DNA of 64,000 nt from the NCBI RefSeq assembly GCF_004795255.1, contig NZ_SSBQ01000002.1, positions 38,501 to 102,500 on the forward strand. Reading direction: 5' to 3'. Source of the DNA: Streptomyces sp. RKND-216. Its GTDB lineage: Bacteria > Actinomycetota > Actinomycetes > Streptomycetales > Streptomycetaceae. Under the pieces are notes generated by a model. The model made no database searches and was not told where the DNA came from. It worked only from the letters and a program-made list of their open reading frames with translations. Below, piece by piece: positions 31,909-40,551 of the stretch. Positions within the stretch are counted from its first letter, which is position 1. Every line of letters starts with the position of its first letter. The position numbers and the translations under genes were made by a program.

Positions 31909-33495
31909 CTACCAGCTCGCCTTCCGGTTCAGCTCCCACATGCGCATGATCGTCGAGGGGTCGATGCACCATTCGACGCCGGCGATGTCCTTGCCGGCCG
32001 CCACGTACACCTTGCCCTGCCAGAGCGGCAGCAGGCGGGCATCCTCGGCGAGGATCTTCTGCGCCTCGGTGAACGCCTCGCTGGCGATGCCGCGGTCGTC
32101 CTGCTTGCGGGAGGAGGGCAGCAGCTCCTGGGTGATGCGGGGTGCCTCGTACGGCGTGTTCAGCGCGTTGTTCTCGCCGACGAACGGTGAGATGAAGTTG
32201 TCCGCGTCGGGGAAGTCGGGGGCCCAGCCACGGCCGAAGACCGGATACTCGCCGTGCAGGTAGTCCTGGGAGTACTCGTTCCACGGCTTGCCCTTGACGG
32301 TGATGTCGAAGAGGCCGGAGCCCTCGAGCTGGCGCTCGATCTCCTCGAACTCCTTCTTCATCGTCGAGCCGTAGCGGTCGGTGGTGTACCAGAGGGTCAG
32401 CGGCACCTTCTCGGTGATGCCGGCTTCCCGCAGGACTTCCTCCGCGCCCGCACGGCTGGGCTCGCCGTACTCGTCGAAGTAGGCATTGGTGTGGCCGGTC
32501 AGGCCACTTGGCACCATGGAGTACAGCGGCTCGGCGGTGCGGTCGTAGACGTTGCGCACCAGCGCCTTGCGGTCGATGAGCTGGGCGATGGACCGGCGGA
32601 CGGCTTCGTCGCCCGCCCAGTCGTACTTGGGGTTGAAGACCAGGTAGCGGATCTCCTTGCCCGGGAGCTCGCTCAGCTCGATCTTGTCGTTGCCCTTCGC
32701 GCCGGCGTCCTGGAACTCGCTGATCTGACTCGGCGTGAGCCCGCGGAAGGTGACGTCGAGTTCGCCCTTCTTGAACTTCTTCACCATCGCCGTGGAGCTC
32801 TGGAAGTAGCGGATGGTGACCTTGTCGTTCTTGATCTCGGCGGCACCCTTGTAGTCCGGGTTCGCGAGCAGGACGGCGCGCTTGTTCTCCCTGTACTCCT
32901 CGAGCACGTACGGGCCGGATCCGACGATCTCGGTGCCCTTGAGCAGCCCCTTGTCGTCGTACACCTCCGGGTCGACGATCGAGGCCGCGGGAGTGGCGAG
33001 GACGTATTCGAAGGTCGCGTCCGACTCCTTCAGGTGGAAGACGATCTCGTGCTTCCCCGGGGTCTCGATGCGGTCCAGGCTGCCGAGGAGGCCCGAGGGG
33101 CCGCCTTCGGCTCCGATACTGAAGACGCGCTCGAGGGAGAACTTGACCGCCTCCGCGTCCAGCGGGTTGCCGTTGGAGAAGGTGAGGTCCTCGCGCAGGG
33201 TGCAGCGGTACACCTTGCTCGCCGTGTCGGTGAACTTGCAGGACTTGGCGGCGTCCGGCTCGGGCGAGCTGGAGGAGTTGGGGAAGTGCATCAAGGTCTG
33301 GTAGACGTTCCGGAACAGCTCCCAGGACTGGTCCCACGCGCCCGCCGGGTCCAGGACGCTGGGCGAGCTGGTGGTGCCGACCACGATGGACTGGTCCTCG
33401 TCGTTGTCACCACCGGGCAACACGCTGCACCCGGCGAGCAGCGCCGCGCTCGCCGCGATCGCTGCGATTCTCAGAGGTCCGTTCCGGTCGAACAC
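31909..33495 (-). CDS. ABC transporter substrate-binding lipoprotein, family 5 (peptide/nickel type)
   Basis: A 528-residue secreted lipoprotein: signal RIAAIAASAALLAGC with lipobox LAGC, then an SBP_bac_5 fold (FRNVYQTLMHF, LTFSNGNPLDAEAVKFSLERV, SGPYVLEEY, RSIAQLIDRKALV, RGWAPDFPDADNF). GTG 33495 is 7 nt after GAGGAG; the upstream in-frame extension to 33639 is not needed. Family members bind oligopeptides, nickel or heme for ABC import. No permease or ATPase gene is adjacent, so it is a solitary binding protein that must use a distant transporter or serve as a sensor. Confidence 0.9.
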   Translation of the reverse strand: MFDRNGPLRIAAIAASAALLAGCSVLPGGDNDEDQSIVVGTTSSPSVLDPAGAWDQSWELFRNVYQTLMHFPNSSSSPEPDAAKSCKFTDTASKVYRCTLREDLTFSNGNPLDAEAVKFSLERVFSIGAEGGPSGLLGSLDRIETPGKHEIVFHLKESDATFEYVLATPAASIVDPEVYDDKGLLKGTEIVGSGPYVLEEYRENKRAVLLANPDYKGAAEIKNDKVTIRYFQSSTAMVKKFKKGELDVTFRGLTPSQISEFQDAGAKGNDKIELSELPGKEIRYLVFNPKYDWAGDEAVRRSIAQLIDRKALVRNVYDRTAEPLYSMVPSGLTGHTNAYFDEYGEPSRAGAEEVLREAGITEKVPLTLWYTTDRYGSTMKKEFEEIERQLEGSGLFDITVKGKPWNEYSQDYLHGEYPVFGRGWAPDFPDADNFISPFVGENNALNTPYEAPRITQELLPSSRKQDDRGIASEAFTEAQKILAEDARLLPLWQGKVYVAAGKDIAGVEWCIDPSTIMRMWELNRKASW

Positions 33496-33688
33496 GTACG
33501 CGCTCCTCAGTCGGCGGGGCCACTGCTTGATGCGGTTGCATGAGGGATGTCGCCCGCCGGCCGGTTCCATGCGCTTCGCTTGCGCATCCGTGTGTCCTGC
33601 ACGCGGATGCCCGCGCGGACCTGCTGGCCGCAGGCGCATCAGACCTTACCCCAGCCTCCCAGCCGTGAGCAGGGACAGATCATCCCTT

Positions 33689-33715
33689 TGTGACGCCCTT
33701 TTCGAAGGCGTCACA
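33689..33715. terminator. Hairpin 1 of a tandem pair
   Basis: TGTGACGCC and GGCGTCACA form a 9-bp perfect stem around a T-rich loop containing TTCGAA. It lies between the SDR 3' end and the binding-protein promoter on the minus strand; terminator or attenuator. Confidence 0.5.
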
Positions 33716-33720
33716 GATCT

Positions 33721-33747
33721 GATGCCGCTCCACTGCGGAGCGGCATC
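33721..33747. terminator. Hairpin 2 of a tandem pair
   Basis: GATGCCGCTCC-ACTGC-GGAGCGGCATC, an 11-bp perfect stem, five nt from hairpin 1 and 42 nt past the SDR stop. It is the likely main terminator of the fabG-SDR transcript. Confidence 0.6.
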
Positions 33748-33788
33748 AGACGGGTGACCAGCGGTGGACTCGCCTCAACTCAGGGTCA

Positions 33789-34580
33789 TCAGACGCCGGC
33801 GTTGAGGAAGAGGCCGCCGTCGACGACCAGGGTCTGGCCGGTGATCCACGCCGCGGCGTCCGAACTGAGGAACGCGGCGGCGCCGCCGACGTCCTCGGGG
33901 GCTCCGAGCCGCCCCATCGGGTAGCGGGTCGCGGCCTCGTCCTCACGGCCCTCGTAGAGCGCCGCGGCGAACTTCGTCTTCACCACGGCCGGGGCGAGCG
34001 CGTTGACGCGGGCGGCGGGCGCGAACTCGTGGGCGAGCTGCTGCGTCAGGTTGACCATCGCCGCCTTGCTCATGCCGTAGGCGCCGACGAAGGGCGAGGC
34101 CGAGAGTCCGGCGATGGAGGCGATGTTGACGATGGAGCCGCCGTGGTCGCGCTGCCAGGCGGCCCAGGTCCGCTGGGCGAAGCCCAGGGCCGAGATGACG
34201 TTGGTTTCGAAGACCTTGCGGGCGACGGCGAGGTCGAGATCGGCCATGGGCCCGAAGACGGGGTTGGTCCCGGCGTTGTTGACCAGGTGGTCGAGCCGTC
34301 CGTAGGCGGCCATGACCGCGTCGACGGCGGCGGCCTGGTGGCCGGTGTCGTGCGCCTTCCCCGCGACGTACATGGCCCGGTCGGCGCCGAGCGAGGCCAC
34401 CGCGGTCTTCAGGGCGTCCTCGTTGCGACCGGTGATGCAGACCCTGTCACCGCGTGCCACGAGGGCTTCGGCGACGGCGTATCCGATGCCGCGGCTGCCG
34501 CCGGTCACCAGGGCCGTCCGCCCGCTGTCCGGGCGGGGCGCTCCGGGCTGTGACGGGTCCGGCTGTGCTGTGTCGGTCAT
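33789..34580 (-). CDS. SDR-family oxidoreductase
   Basis: A 263-residue classical SDR: TGGSRGIG cofactor loop, NNAGTN, catalytic Ser in NIASIAG, and the YxxxK pair in YGMSKAA. The C-terminus has WITGQTLVVDGGLFLNAG. ATG 34580; it is 14 nt downstream of fabG on the same strand, so cotranscribed and possibly coupled. The pair looks like two fatty-acid or polyketide-type ketoreductases acting in beta-oxidation or lipid metabolism; the specific substrate is unknown. Confidence 0.9.
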   Translation of the reverse strand: MTDTAQPDPSQPGAPRPDSGRTALVTGGSRGIGYAVAEALVARGDRVCITGRNEDALKTAVASLGADRAMYVAGKAHDTGHQAAAVDAVMAAYGRLDHLVNNAGTNPVFGPMADLDLAVARKVFETNVISALGFAQRTWAAWQRDHGGSIVNIASIAGLSASPFVGAYGMSKAAMVNLTQQLAHEFAPAARVNALAPAVVKTKFAAALYEGREDEAATRYPMGRLGAPEDVGGAAAFLSSDAAAWITGQTLVVDGGLFLNAGV

Positions 34581-34594
34581 GGGGGTGGCTCCTG

Positions 34595-35356
34595 TCAGTT
34601 GAGGGGGCCGCCGGCCACGTACATGACCTGGCCGGAGACGAATCCCGCGTCGTCGGAGGCGAAGAAGGCGATGGCGCCGGCGACGTCCTCGGGGCGGCCG
34701 ACGCGCTGGACCGGGATCTGGGTGGCTGCTGCGGCCTGGAACTCGTCGAAGTCCATGCCGACGCGTTCGGCGGTGGCGGCCGTCATGTCGGTGACGATGA
34801 AGCCGGGCGCGACGGCGTTGGCGGTCACGCCGAACTTGCCCAGTTCCTTGGCGAGGGTCTTGGTGAAGCCCTGGAGGCCCGCCTTGGCGGCGGCGTAGTT
34901 GACCTGGCCGCGGTTGCCGAGGGCGGAGCTGGAGGAGAGGTTGACCACGCGTCCGAACCCGGCGTCCACCATGTGCTTCTGGCAGGCCCGGGTCATCACG
35001 AAGGCGCCGCGCAGGTGGACGTTCATCACGGTGTCCCAGTCCGCGTCGCTCATCTTGAACAACAGGTTGTCGCGGAGCACGCCGGCGTTGTTCACCAGCA
35101 CGGTGGGCGCGCCGAGTTCCTCGGCGACCCGGGCGACGGCGGCCTCGGCCCGCTCGGTGTCGGCCACGTCGCAGCCGACGGCGATCGCCCGCCCCCCCTC
35201 GGAGGTGATCTTCTCGACGGTGTCCTTGCAGGCCGCCTCTTCGAGGTCGAGCACGGCGACGGCCCTGCCCTCATGGGCCAGACGCACGGCGGTGGCCGCG
35301 CCGATGCCTCGGGCTGCGCCGGTGACGATCGCGACGCGCTGCTCGCTGGTGGACAT
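34595..35356 (-). CDS. fabG: 3-oxoacyl-ACP reductase-type SDR (FabG)
   Basis: A 253-residue FabG-like SDR: VTGAARGIG, NNAGVLRDNLLFKM (the RD(N/D) after NAG is typical for FabG), catalytic Ser in NLSSSSALG, YAAAKAG and a terminal SGQVMYVAGGPLN. ATG 35356. NADPH-dependent reduction of beta-ketoacyl thioesters is the family reaction; isolated from fab genes, so it may serve beta-oxidation or a secondary pathway. First gene of the two-gene SDR operon. A CTAAGCGGTTGCTCA element upstream resembles half-conserved TetR operators found at acyl-CoA genes. Confidence 0.88.
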   Translation of the reverse strand: MSTSEQRVAIVTGAARGIGAATAVRLAHEGRAVAVLDLEEAACKDTVEKITSEGGRAIAVGCDVADTERAEAAVARVAEELGAPTVLVNNAGVLRDNLLFKMSDADWDTVMNVHLRGAFVMTRACQKHMVDAGFGRVVNLSSSSALGNRGQVNYAAAKAGLQGFTKTLAKELGKFGVTANAVAPGFIVTDMTAATAERVGMDFDEFQAAAATQIPVQRVGRPEDVAGAIAFFASDDAGFVSGQVMYVAGGPLN

Positions 35357-35403
35357 TTCGTTCTCCTCGTCCTCGTGGGGTCGCCGGCGGGCCACGTGCC
35401 CGC

Positions 35404-35423
35404 CTGGTGAGCAACCGCTTAGT
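35404..35423 (-). promoter_or_regulatory. Possible TetR-type operator upstream of fabG
   Basis: On the minus strand CTAAGCGGTTGCTCA resembles the CTAAGC-N4-GCTTAG pattern seen for acyl-CoA-responsive TetR regulators, with imperfect right arm. Weak evidence. Confidence 0.25.
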
Positions 35424-35489
35424 AGGCTCGGTGGTCGTGACGCTAGAAGTCGTGGCACTCCGTGTCAACGGCAGCCTGGTTCGTGCCGG

Positions 35490-35873
35490 TCACCGCACCA
35501 GGAGGTCCAGCAGCCGCCGGGCTTCGGCCTCGGGGTCCGCGGTCAGGCCGGTGTGCACCGGGCCGGGCTGGACGACGGTACTGCGCGGCGCGACGATCCA
35601 GCGGAAGCGGCGTCCGGCGTCGTCGCCCGCGGCCTGCCCCGCGTCGCCGCCGCCCCGGCACACCCCCTCGACCGCGCGCAGCGCGGCGTGCACCCCCGCC
35701 ACGTCGGCGTCCGGGTCCAGGGCGCGCAGCCGGTCCTCGTCCAGGTGGGTCAACGCGGCGGCGTAGGAGCGCGCACGGCAGTAGAGCACGACGCCGGCGT
35801 TGATGAGTTCGCCGCGTTCGACGCGCGGGACGACGCGGAGCAGGGCGTATTCGAAGACCATGCGAGGCGTCAT
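35490..35873 (-). CDS. DUF3037 family protein
   Basis: A 127-residue protein with the DUF3037 N-terminus (FEYALLRVVPRVERGELINAGVVLYC). ATG 35873 overlaps the upstream HipA-kinase-like stop in an ATGA, so translation is coupled. DUF3037 proteins are routinely found directly after HipA-family kinase genes across Streptomyces, implying a functional unit. No catalytic motif is recognisable. Confidence 0.87.
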   Translation of the reverse strand: MTPRMVFEYALLRVVPRVERGELINAGVVLYCRARSYAAALTHLDEDRLRALDPDADVAGVHAALRAVEGVCRGGGDAGQAAGDDAGRRFRWIVAPRSTVVQPGPVHTGLTADPEAEARRLLDLLVR

Positions 35874-36733
35874 CGCGTCTCCCCCGGCTTCCCGGCGTGC
35901 CGGGCGCGGGCCGGCTCGGGCCCGGTGCCCGGGTGCCCGGTCAGCCAGCCCGGGGCCTGTGAGGGCCGGTCGGGGGTGGGTGCGCCCATTTCGACGCGCT
36001 CGTGCACCTGCGGCGCGCGGGCCGCGAGGACGCGGGTGTAGGCGGCGCGGACGTCGTCGGGGTGATCGAAGCCTGGTTCGCCCGCCAGCCAGTCGTCGGG
36101 GATGTCCGCGGTGCACCGGTCGAGGAGTGCTGGCGTGACCCGGGGGGCGAGGTCGGCTGCGGCGGCGGCCACGTCGGGGGCGAAGGGCGCGAGGACGTGG
36201 TCCGACGCGTCGTAGCGGCGGTCCGCGGCAGCGCCGGCCTTCGGCCAGTTGTGGTGCCAGATCAGGGAGGCCCCGTGGTCGATGAGCCACAGGTCGCCGT
36301 GCCAGACCAGCAGGTTGGGGTTGCGCCAGGAGCGGTCGACGTTGCCGGTCAGGGCGTCGAACCAGACGATCCGCCCGGCCTCCCGGGCCGTCACCTCGTA
36401 GGCGAGCGGGTCGAATCCCAGGGAGCCGGGCAGGTAGTCCATGCCCAGATTGGGACCGCCGCTCGCTTTCAGCAGTTCCTGCACCTCCTCGTCAGGCTCG
36501 GCGAGCCCGAGGACCGGGTCGACGTGGACGACTGCCAAGTCCGGTACGCGGAGCCCCAGGAGCCGGGCGAGACGCCCGCAGACGACCTCGGCGACCAGCG
36601 TCCTGCGTCCCTGTCCGGCACCGGTGAACTTCACGACGTAGGTGCCCAGGTCGTCGGCTTCCAGGAGGCCGGGCAGTGAGCCGCCCTCGCGCAGGGGCGT
36701 GACGTACCGGGTGGCGGTGACTTCGGGCAGCAT
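35870..36733 (-). CDS. HipA-family protein kinase-like protein
   Basis: A 287-residue protein of the HipA/PI-kinase-like fold: YVVKFTGAGQGRRTLVAEVVCGRLA (ATP-binding Lys and helix), the catalytic loop GNVDRSWRNPNLL (Asp and Asn) and the metal site LWLIDHGASL. It lacks the N-terminal lobe of classical HipA toxins (about 440 aa) and is not preceded by a HipB antitoxin. It overlaps DUF3037 by 4 nt. A Ser/Thr kinase role is likely from the loop residues; the target is unknown and toxin activity is not implied. ATG 36733, divergent from the Rieske gene. Confidence 0.85.
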   Translation of the reverse strand: MLPEVTATRYVTPLREGGSLPGLLEADDLGTYVVKFTGAGQGRRTLVAEVVCGRLARLLGLRVPDLAVVHVDPVLGLAEPDEEVQELLKASGGPNLGMDYLPGSLGFDPLAYEVTAREAGRIVWFDALTGNVDRSWRNPNLLVWHGDLWLIDHGASLIWHHNWPKAGAAADRRYDASDHVLAPFAPDVAAAAADLAPRVTPALLDRCTADIPDDWLAGEPGFDHPDDVRAAYTRVLAARAPQVHERVEMGAPTPDRPSQAPGWLTGHPGTGPEPARARHAGKPGETR

Positions 36734-36828
36734 CGCACCAGGTTATGCGGCGCCGTGTCGTTGAACGTGACGGCCCGGGCGCACGTAGGAAGGTGTGGAC
36801 GGCTGTCCCGAGACCGTAGGAGCGTGGC

Positions 36829-37290
36829 ATGAACACCGCCTTTCCCACCCGCCGTACCGTACTGGCCGCCGCGGGGACCACCTCGGCCGCGCTGGCCCTC
36901 GCCGCGTGCGGGAGTTCCGGCGGCGGGGACACGGGCGGCGAGGAGTCGCCCGGGTCCGGCGACCAGCCGACCGGAAAGGGCACTTCGGAGCCCGGCGGGG
37001 GCGGCGCGGAGCTGGTGAGCACCTCCGAGGTGCCGGAGGGCGGCGGGACGATCCTCAAGGAGGAGAAGGTGGTCGTCACCCAGCCCTCGGCCGGCGAGTA
37101 CAAAGCCTTCTCCGCGGTGTGCACGCACCAGGGCTGCGTGGTGTCGTCGGTCGCGGACGGCTCCATCAACTGCGCGTGCCACGGCAGTCGTTTCGCCGTC
37201 GCCGACGGCAGCGTCCAGCAGGGTCCGGCGACGCAGCCGCTGCCCGCGGTGAAGGTGTCGGTGCGCGGCGGTTCCGTGCGGCGGAGCTGA
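36829..37290 (+). CDS. Tat-exported Rieske [2Fe-2S] lipoprotein
   Basis: A 153-residue secreted iron-sulfur protein. A twin-arginine signal (TRRTVLAAAG, Arg8-Arg9) ends in a lipobox LAAC (Cys27); a Gly/Ser/Glu-rich linker follows to about residue 60. The Rieske fold carries CTHQGC (Cys98, His100, Cys103) and CACHGS (Cys115, Cys117, His118): ligands Cys98/His100/Cys115/His118 with Cys103-Cys117 as the disulfide. A small lipid-anchored electron carrier outside the membrane; redox partner unknown. ATG 36829, divergent from the HipA-like kinase. Confidence 0.93.
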   Translation: MNTAFPTRRTVLAAAGTTSAALALAACGSSGGGDTGGEESPGSGDQPTGKGTSEPGGGGAELVSTSEVPEGGGTILKEEKVVVTQPSAGEYKAFSAVCTHQGCVVSSVADGSINCACHGSRFAVADGSVQQGPATQPLPAVKVSVRGGSVRRS

Positions 37291-37319
37291 CCGGGCGCCT
37301 CCCCCGCCGGCCGGACCCG

Positions 37320-38651
37320 TCAGTCGTACCGGCGTGGCAGGGAGGGACGCAGCGCGTCGGCCACGGCGTCCGCCACTCCCCCGATCTCCTCCAGAGCCAG
37401 CGGCGAGAGGGTGATCCGGAGTCCGGGTCCCGAGGCGAGGCGGAAGCGCGCGCCGGGCGCCACCGCCCAGCCGGCCTGGAGGAGGCGCGCCACCGCTCCG
37501 GTCTCGTCGGGCACGGGCACCCAGGCGTTCATGCCGCTGCGGCCGCGCGCGGGCACGCCGCGGTCCGCGAGGGCGCGTACCAGTGCGTCCCGCCGGTGCC
37601 CGTAGGAGGCGGCGACGCGGTGCGGACGCACGGCCTCCTGCTCCCAGAGCCGGGCGACGGCGTCCTGGAGCAGGTGGCTGACCCAGCCCGGGCCGAGCCG
37701 CTGGCGGCCACGCACCCGGTCGACGGTGAGTGCGTCGCCGGTGAGGACGGCCAGGCGCAGGTCGGGGCCGTACGCCTTCGCGGTGGAGCGGACCAGCGCC
37801 CAGTGGGTGGTGGAGCCGCAGACCGCGTGCAGCGGCAGGTCCACGATGCCGTGCCCGTGGTCGTCCTCGACGACCAGCGTGGCCGGGTGTTCCGCCAGCA
37901 GCGCGCGGAGGGCGGCTCCGCGCGCGGCCGAGACGGCGGCGCCCGTGGGGTTCTGGGCGCGGGCGGTCACGATCAGGGCGCGCGCATGCCGCCGGAGGGC
38001 ACCGGCGACGGCGTCGGGCAGCGGCCCGTCGTCGTCCACGGCGACGGGCAGCGGACGCAGGCCGAGGGCCGGGACCAGGTCCAGAAGACTCCCCCAGCCG
38101 GGGTCCTCCACGGCGACGACGTCACCGGGCCGCAGGTGCGCCGCCAGGACGCGTTCGATCGCGTCCAGGGCGCCGGAGGTCACGGCGACGGGCCCGTCGG
38201 GAACGCCGTCGGCGGCGAGCATCCGCCGTGCGGCGCGGCCGAGTTCGGCGGTGACTGCGGGGGCACCGTAGAGCGTCGGACGCGTGCGGGCGCGCTCGGC
38301 CGCCGTGGCGAGGGCGTCGCCCAGCGGTGGCAGCAGCGCGGGGTCCGGATTGCCGGTGGACAGGTCGCGCGCACCGTGGGGGACGTCGACGCGGAGCGAC
38401 TCGCGGGGTGTGCTGGCCGGACGGTGCCGGATGCGGCTCCCCCGGCGCCCGGCGGTCTCGATCACTCCGCGGTCCCGAAGCGAACGATAGGCGGCGGCCA
38501 CCGTGTTGGGGTTGACGCCGAGCCGCGTGGCGAGCTCCCGCTGCGGGGGCAGCGCGTCGCCGGGGGCGAGGGCGCCGGCGCCGACGCCGCGCTCCACGCT
38601 GGCGGCGATCTCGGCTGCGCCCGCTCCCTCGATCCGGTAATCTCCTAGCAC
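37320..38651 (-). CDS. MocR-type regulator (GntR HTH fused to PLP aminotransferase fold)
   Basis: A 443-residue MocR protein: GntR winged helix (about residues 10-75; LPPQRELATRLGVNPNTVAAAYRSL), a linker, then a fold-type-I aminotransferase domain with GNPDPALLPPL, VEDPGWGS, RAQNPTGA, VVEDDHGHG and the PLP-lysine site STAKAYGPDLRLAVLTG. Members such as PdxR and GabR use PLP as effector. It is divergent from a pyridoxamine-phosphate-oxidase-like gene, so PLP homeostasis control is plausible. GTG 38651 lies 7 nt after CATAAT, suggesting a leaderless mRNA whose start overlaps one operator repeat. Confidence 0.93.
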   Translation of the reverse strand: MLGDYRIEGAGAAEIAASVERGVGAGALAPGDALPPQRELATRLGVNPNTVAAAYRSLRDRGVIETAGRRGSRIRHRPASTPRESLRVDVPHGARDLSTGNPDPALLPPLGDALATAAERARTRPTLYGAPAVTAELGRAARRMLAADGVPDGPVAVTSGALDAIERVLAAHLRPGDVVAVEDPGWGSLLDLVPALGLRPLPVAVDDDGPLPDAVAGALRRHARALIVTARAQNPTGAAVSAARGAALRALLAEHPATLVVEDDHGHGIVDLPLHAVCGSTTHWALVRSTAKAYGPDLRLAVLTGDALTVDRVRGRQRLGPGWVSHLLQDAVARLWEQEAVRPHRVAASYGHRRDALVRALADRGVPARGRSGMNAWVPVPDETGAVARLLQAGWAVAPGARFRLASGPGLRITLSPLALEEIGGVADAVADALRPSLPRRYD

Positions 38652-38678
38652 AAAGACGATTATGCACTAGTACAAAGA
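38646..38678. promoter_or_regulatory. MocR operator: 11-bp direct repeat with 22-bp period
   Basis: TAGCACAAAGA (38646-38656) and TAGTACAAAGA (38668-38678) repeat head-to-tail with one mismatch, exactly two helical turns apart, in the 45-bp gap between the divergent genes. MocR/PdxR/GabR regulators are known to bind direct repeats at such spacing. The first unit covers the regulator's own GTG. Confidence 0.7.
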
Positions 38679-38696
38679 GAACGCAAGGAGATCCCC

Positions 38697-39392
38697 ATGT
38701 CCGCCACCGCGTCTCCGCGACCGACCTACGAGGCCGTCGGGCGCACCATGCCGACCCGCAACCGCGACCGGGCCTCCTACGACCGCGACCTGGTGCACGC
38801 GATCCTCGACGAGGGCTACGTCTGCCACCTGGGTTTCGTGCGCGACGGGGCGCCGGTGGTGCTGCCGACGCTGTACGCCCGGGACGGCGAGCGGCTGTAC
38901 GTGCACGGTTCCACCGGCTCCCGGCCGCTGCGGGCGGCCGGGGACGGCACCGAGACACCGGGGCTTCCCGTCTGCCTGACCGTCACGCACGTCGACGGGC
39001 TGGTGCTCGCTCGCTCGGCCTTCCACCACTCCGCCAACTACCGCTCCGTGGTCGTGCACGGCGAGGCCCGGCAGGTGACGGACCCGCAGGAGCGGACGGC
39101 GGCGCTGGACGCGCTGGTGGACCACGTGCTGCCCGGCCGGGCGGCCGACTGCCGACCGGCGGACGCGCGGGAGCTGGCGGCCACCGCCGTCCTGGCGCTG
39201 GACCTGGTGGAGGTCTCGGCGAAGGTACGGTCCGGCCCGCCCGTGGACGAGCCGGCGGACCTGTCGCTCCCCCACTGGGCCGGCGTGCTGCCCGTGCGCA
39301 GCACCACGGGCGAGCCGGTGCCGGCCGACGACCTGGCCGGCACCGTCGCCGCGCCCGCCTACCTCACCGCTCCGCGGAGGCCGGGACGCTGA
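38697..39392 (+). CDS. Pyridoxamine 5'-phosphate oxidase-like (split-barrel) flavin protein
   Basis: A 231-residue protein of the PNPOx-like split-barrel family: [34 protein letters not shown] is the FMN-binding core, then [10 protein letters not shown] and a C-terminal PLP-enzyme-like VLPVRS. ATG 38697 has AAGGAG 7 nt upstream. It is divergent from a MocR regulator with a shared direct-repeat operator, so it probably makes or handles B6 vitamers or is a flavin/F420-dependent reductase controlled by PLP. It overlaps the convergent EamA gene by 29 nt. Confidence 0.87.
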   Translation: MSATASPRPTYEAVGRTMPTRNRDRASYDRDLVHAILDEGYVCHLGFVRDGAPVVLPTLYARDGERLYVHGSTGSRPLRAAGDGTETPGLPVCLTVTHVDGLVLARSAFHHSANYRSVVVHGEARQVTDPQERTAALDALVDHVLPGRAADCRPADARELAATAVLALDLVEVSAKVRSGPPVDEPADLSLPHWAGVLPVRSTTGEPVPADDLAGTVAAPAYLTAPRRPGR

Positions 39393-40389
39393 GGTCGGGC
39401 CCGGGCCGCGCGGCAGTCCGGCGGACCGACGCGGCGTGCCGCGCCTCGGCGCACGCCAGACCGGTCACGGCGAGGAGAAGCAGCACGGTGCCGGTCACCG
39501 TGGCGGCGGTCAGCCGTTCGTCCAGGAGCACCACCGCGATGACCGCGGCGCTCACCGGCTCGATCAGCATGATGACCGAGACGGTTGCCGCGCGGACCAC
39601 GGCGGCGCCCGCGAAGTACAGGGCGTAGGCGAGCGCCGTGGGCACGGCGGCGACGTAGGCGAGGAGGAGCAGCACCCGGACCGGGTCCCCGGTCTGCGGG
39701 AGGAGTCCTTCGGCCAGCGCCAGGGGGAGGGTGCAGACCGCCCCGACGGCGAACGCCCAGCGTGTGGTGGCGGACTCGCCGGTGCCCGACGCGCGGCCGA
39801 ACCGCCGCGTCAGCAGGGTCACCGCCGCGTAGCCGGTGGCGGAGAGAAGGGCGAGGGCGACTCCGGCGGGGTGAACGGTGCCGCCTCCCGCGCCGAGACA
39901 CAGGACCAGGAGTCCGGCCAGTGCACCGGTCACCGCCGCGATCCCGGAACCACCGAGACGTTCGCCCATGGTCAGCCGAGCGCCGAGCGCGATGAGGACG
40001 GGCCCCGCACCGAGCGTGACGACGGTGCCGACGGCGAGGCCGGTGACCTCGACCGCGGCGAAGTAGGCGGTCTGGAAGACGGCGAGGCCGACGCCTGTGG
40101 AGGCGATGCGCAGGGCACGGCGCCGGGGCCGCTCGGCCGGCCGGGGCCCCCGGGCCGGCTCCGTCCGCGAGCGTGCCGTCAGTCCGCGCAGACCCTGGAA
40201 GGCCAGCAGCAGCAGGAGACCTCCGGCGTAGCGCCAGAAGGACAGGGCGAGGGGGCCGAGGTCGCTCGCCCTGTAGAGGAGTGAGGCGGCCGCGCCGGCG
40301 GTGCCCCAGGCGACGCCGGCCACGACGAGGTAGGTCAGGGCGCGGCCGACGGGCAGGGCGGCGGCAGGGGAAAAGGATGCATGCGACAC
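39364..40389 (-). CDS. EamA/DMT family permease
   Basis: A 341-residue protein with two EamA repeats and about ten hydrophobic segments ([33 protein letters not shown]; later [13 protein letters not shown] and [19 protein letters not shown]). The Arg-rich linker [20 protein letters not shown] is cytosolic. GTG 40389 has GGAG 9 nt upstream. RhtA/YdcZ-like amino-acid or metabolite efflux is possible. A paralogous EamA gene starts upstream on the same strand. Confidence 0.86.
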   Translation of the reverse strand: MSHASFSPAAALPVGRALTYLVVAGVAWGTAGAAASLLYRASDLGPLALSFWRYAGGLLLLLAFQGLRGLTARSRTEPARGPRPAERPRRRALRIASTGVGLAVFQTAYFAAVEVTGLAVGTVVTLGAGPVLIALGARLTMGERLGGSGIAAVTGALAGLLVLCLGAGGGTVHPAGVALALLSATGYAAVTLLTRRFGRASGTGESATTRWAFAVGAVCTLPLALAEGLLPQTGDPVRVLLLLAYVAAVPTALAYALYFAGAAVVRAATVSVIMLIEPVSAAVIAVVLLDERLTAATVTGTVLLLLAVTGLACAEARHAASVRRTAARPGPDLSVPASAER

Positions 40390-40551
40390 GTGGTGTACTC
40401 CGCGCAGAGAGGGGACTGGTGACGTTCCCGTCTGCGGGCGCCGGAGGGTGACGCCGCGGGCGGAGTCTCGCTCCCCCGGTGGCGCGGTCCTCGGCCGGCC
40501 CGCTCTACGCGGCGGGCGGCGACAGCACGGTCAGGTACACGGCGGCCCACC

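Noticed and set aside
37320..39392. GabR-type GABA catabolic locus
   Set aside because: No gabT or gabD gene is adjacent; the divergent partner is a PNPOx-like protein, so a B6-linked role fits better.
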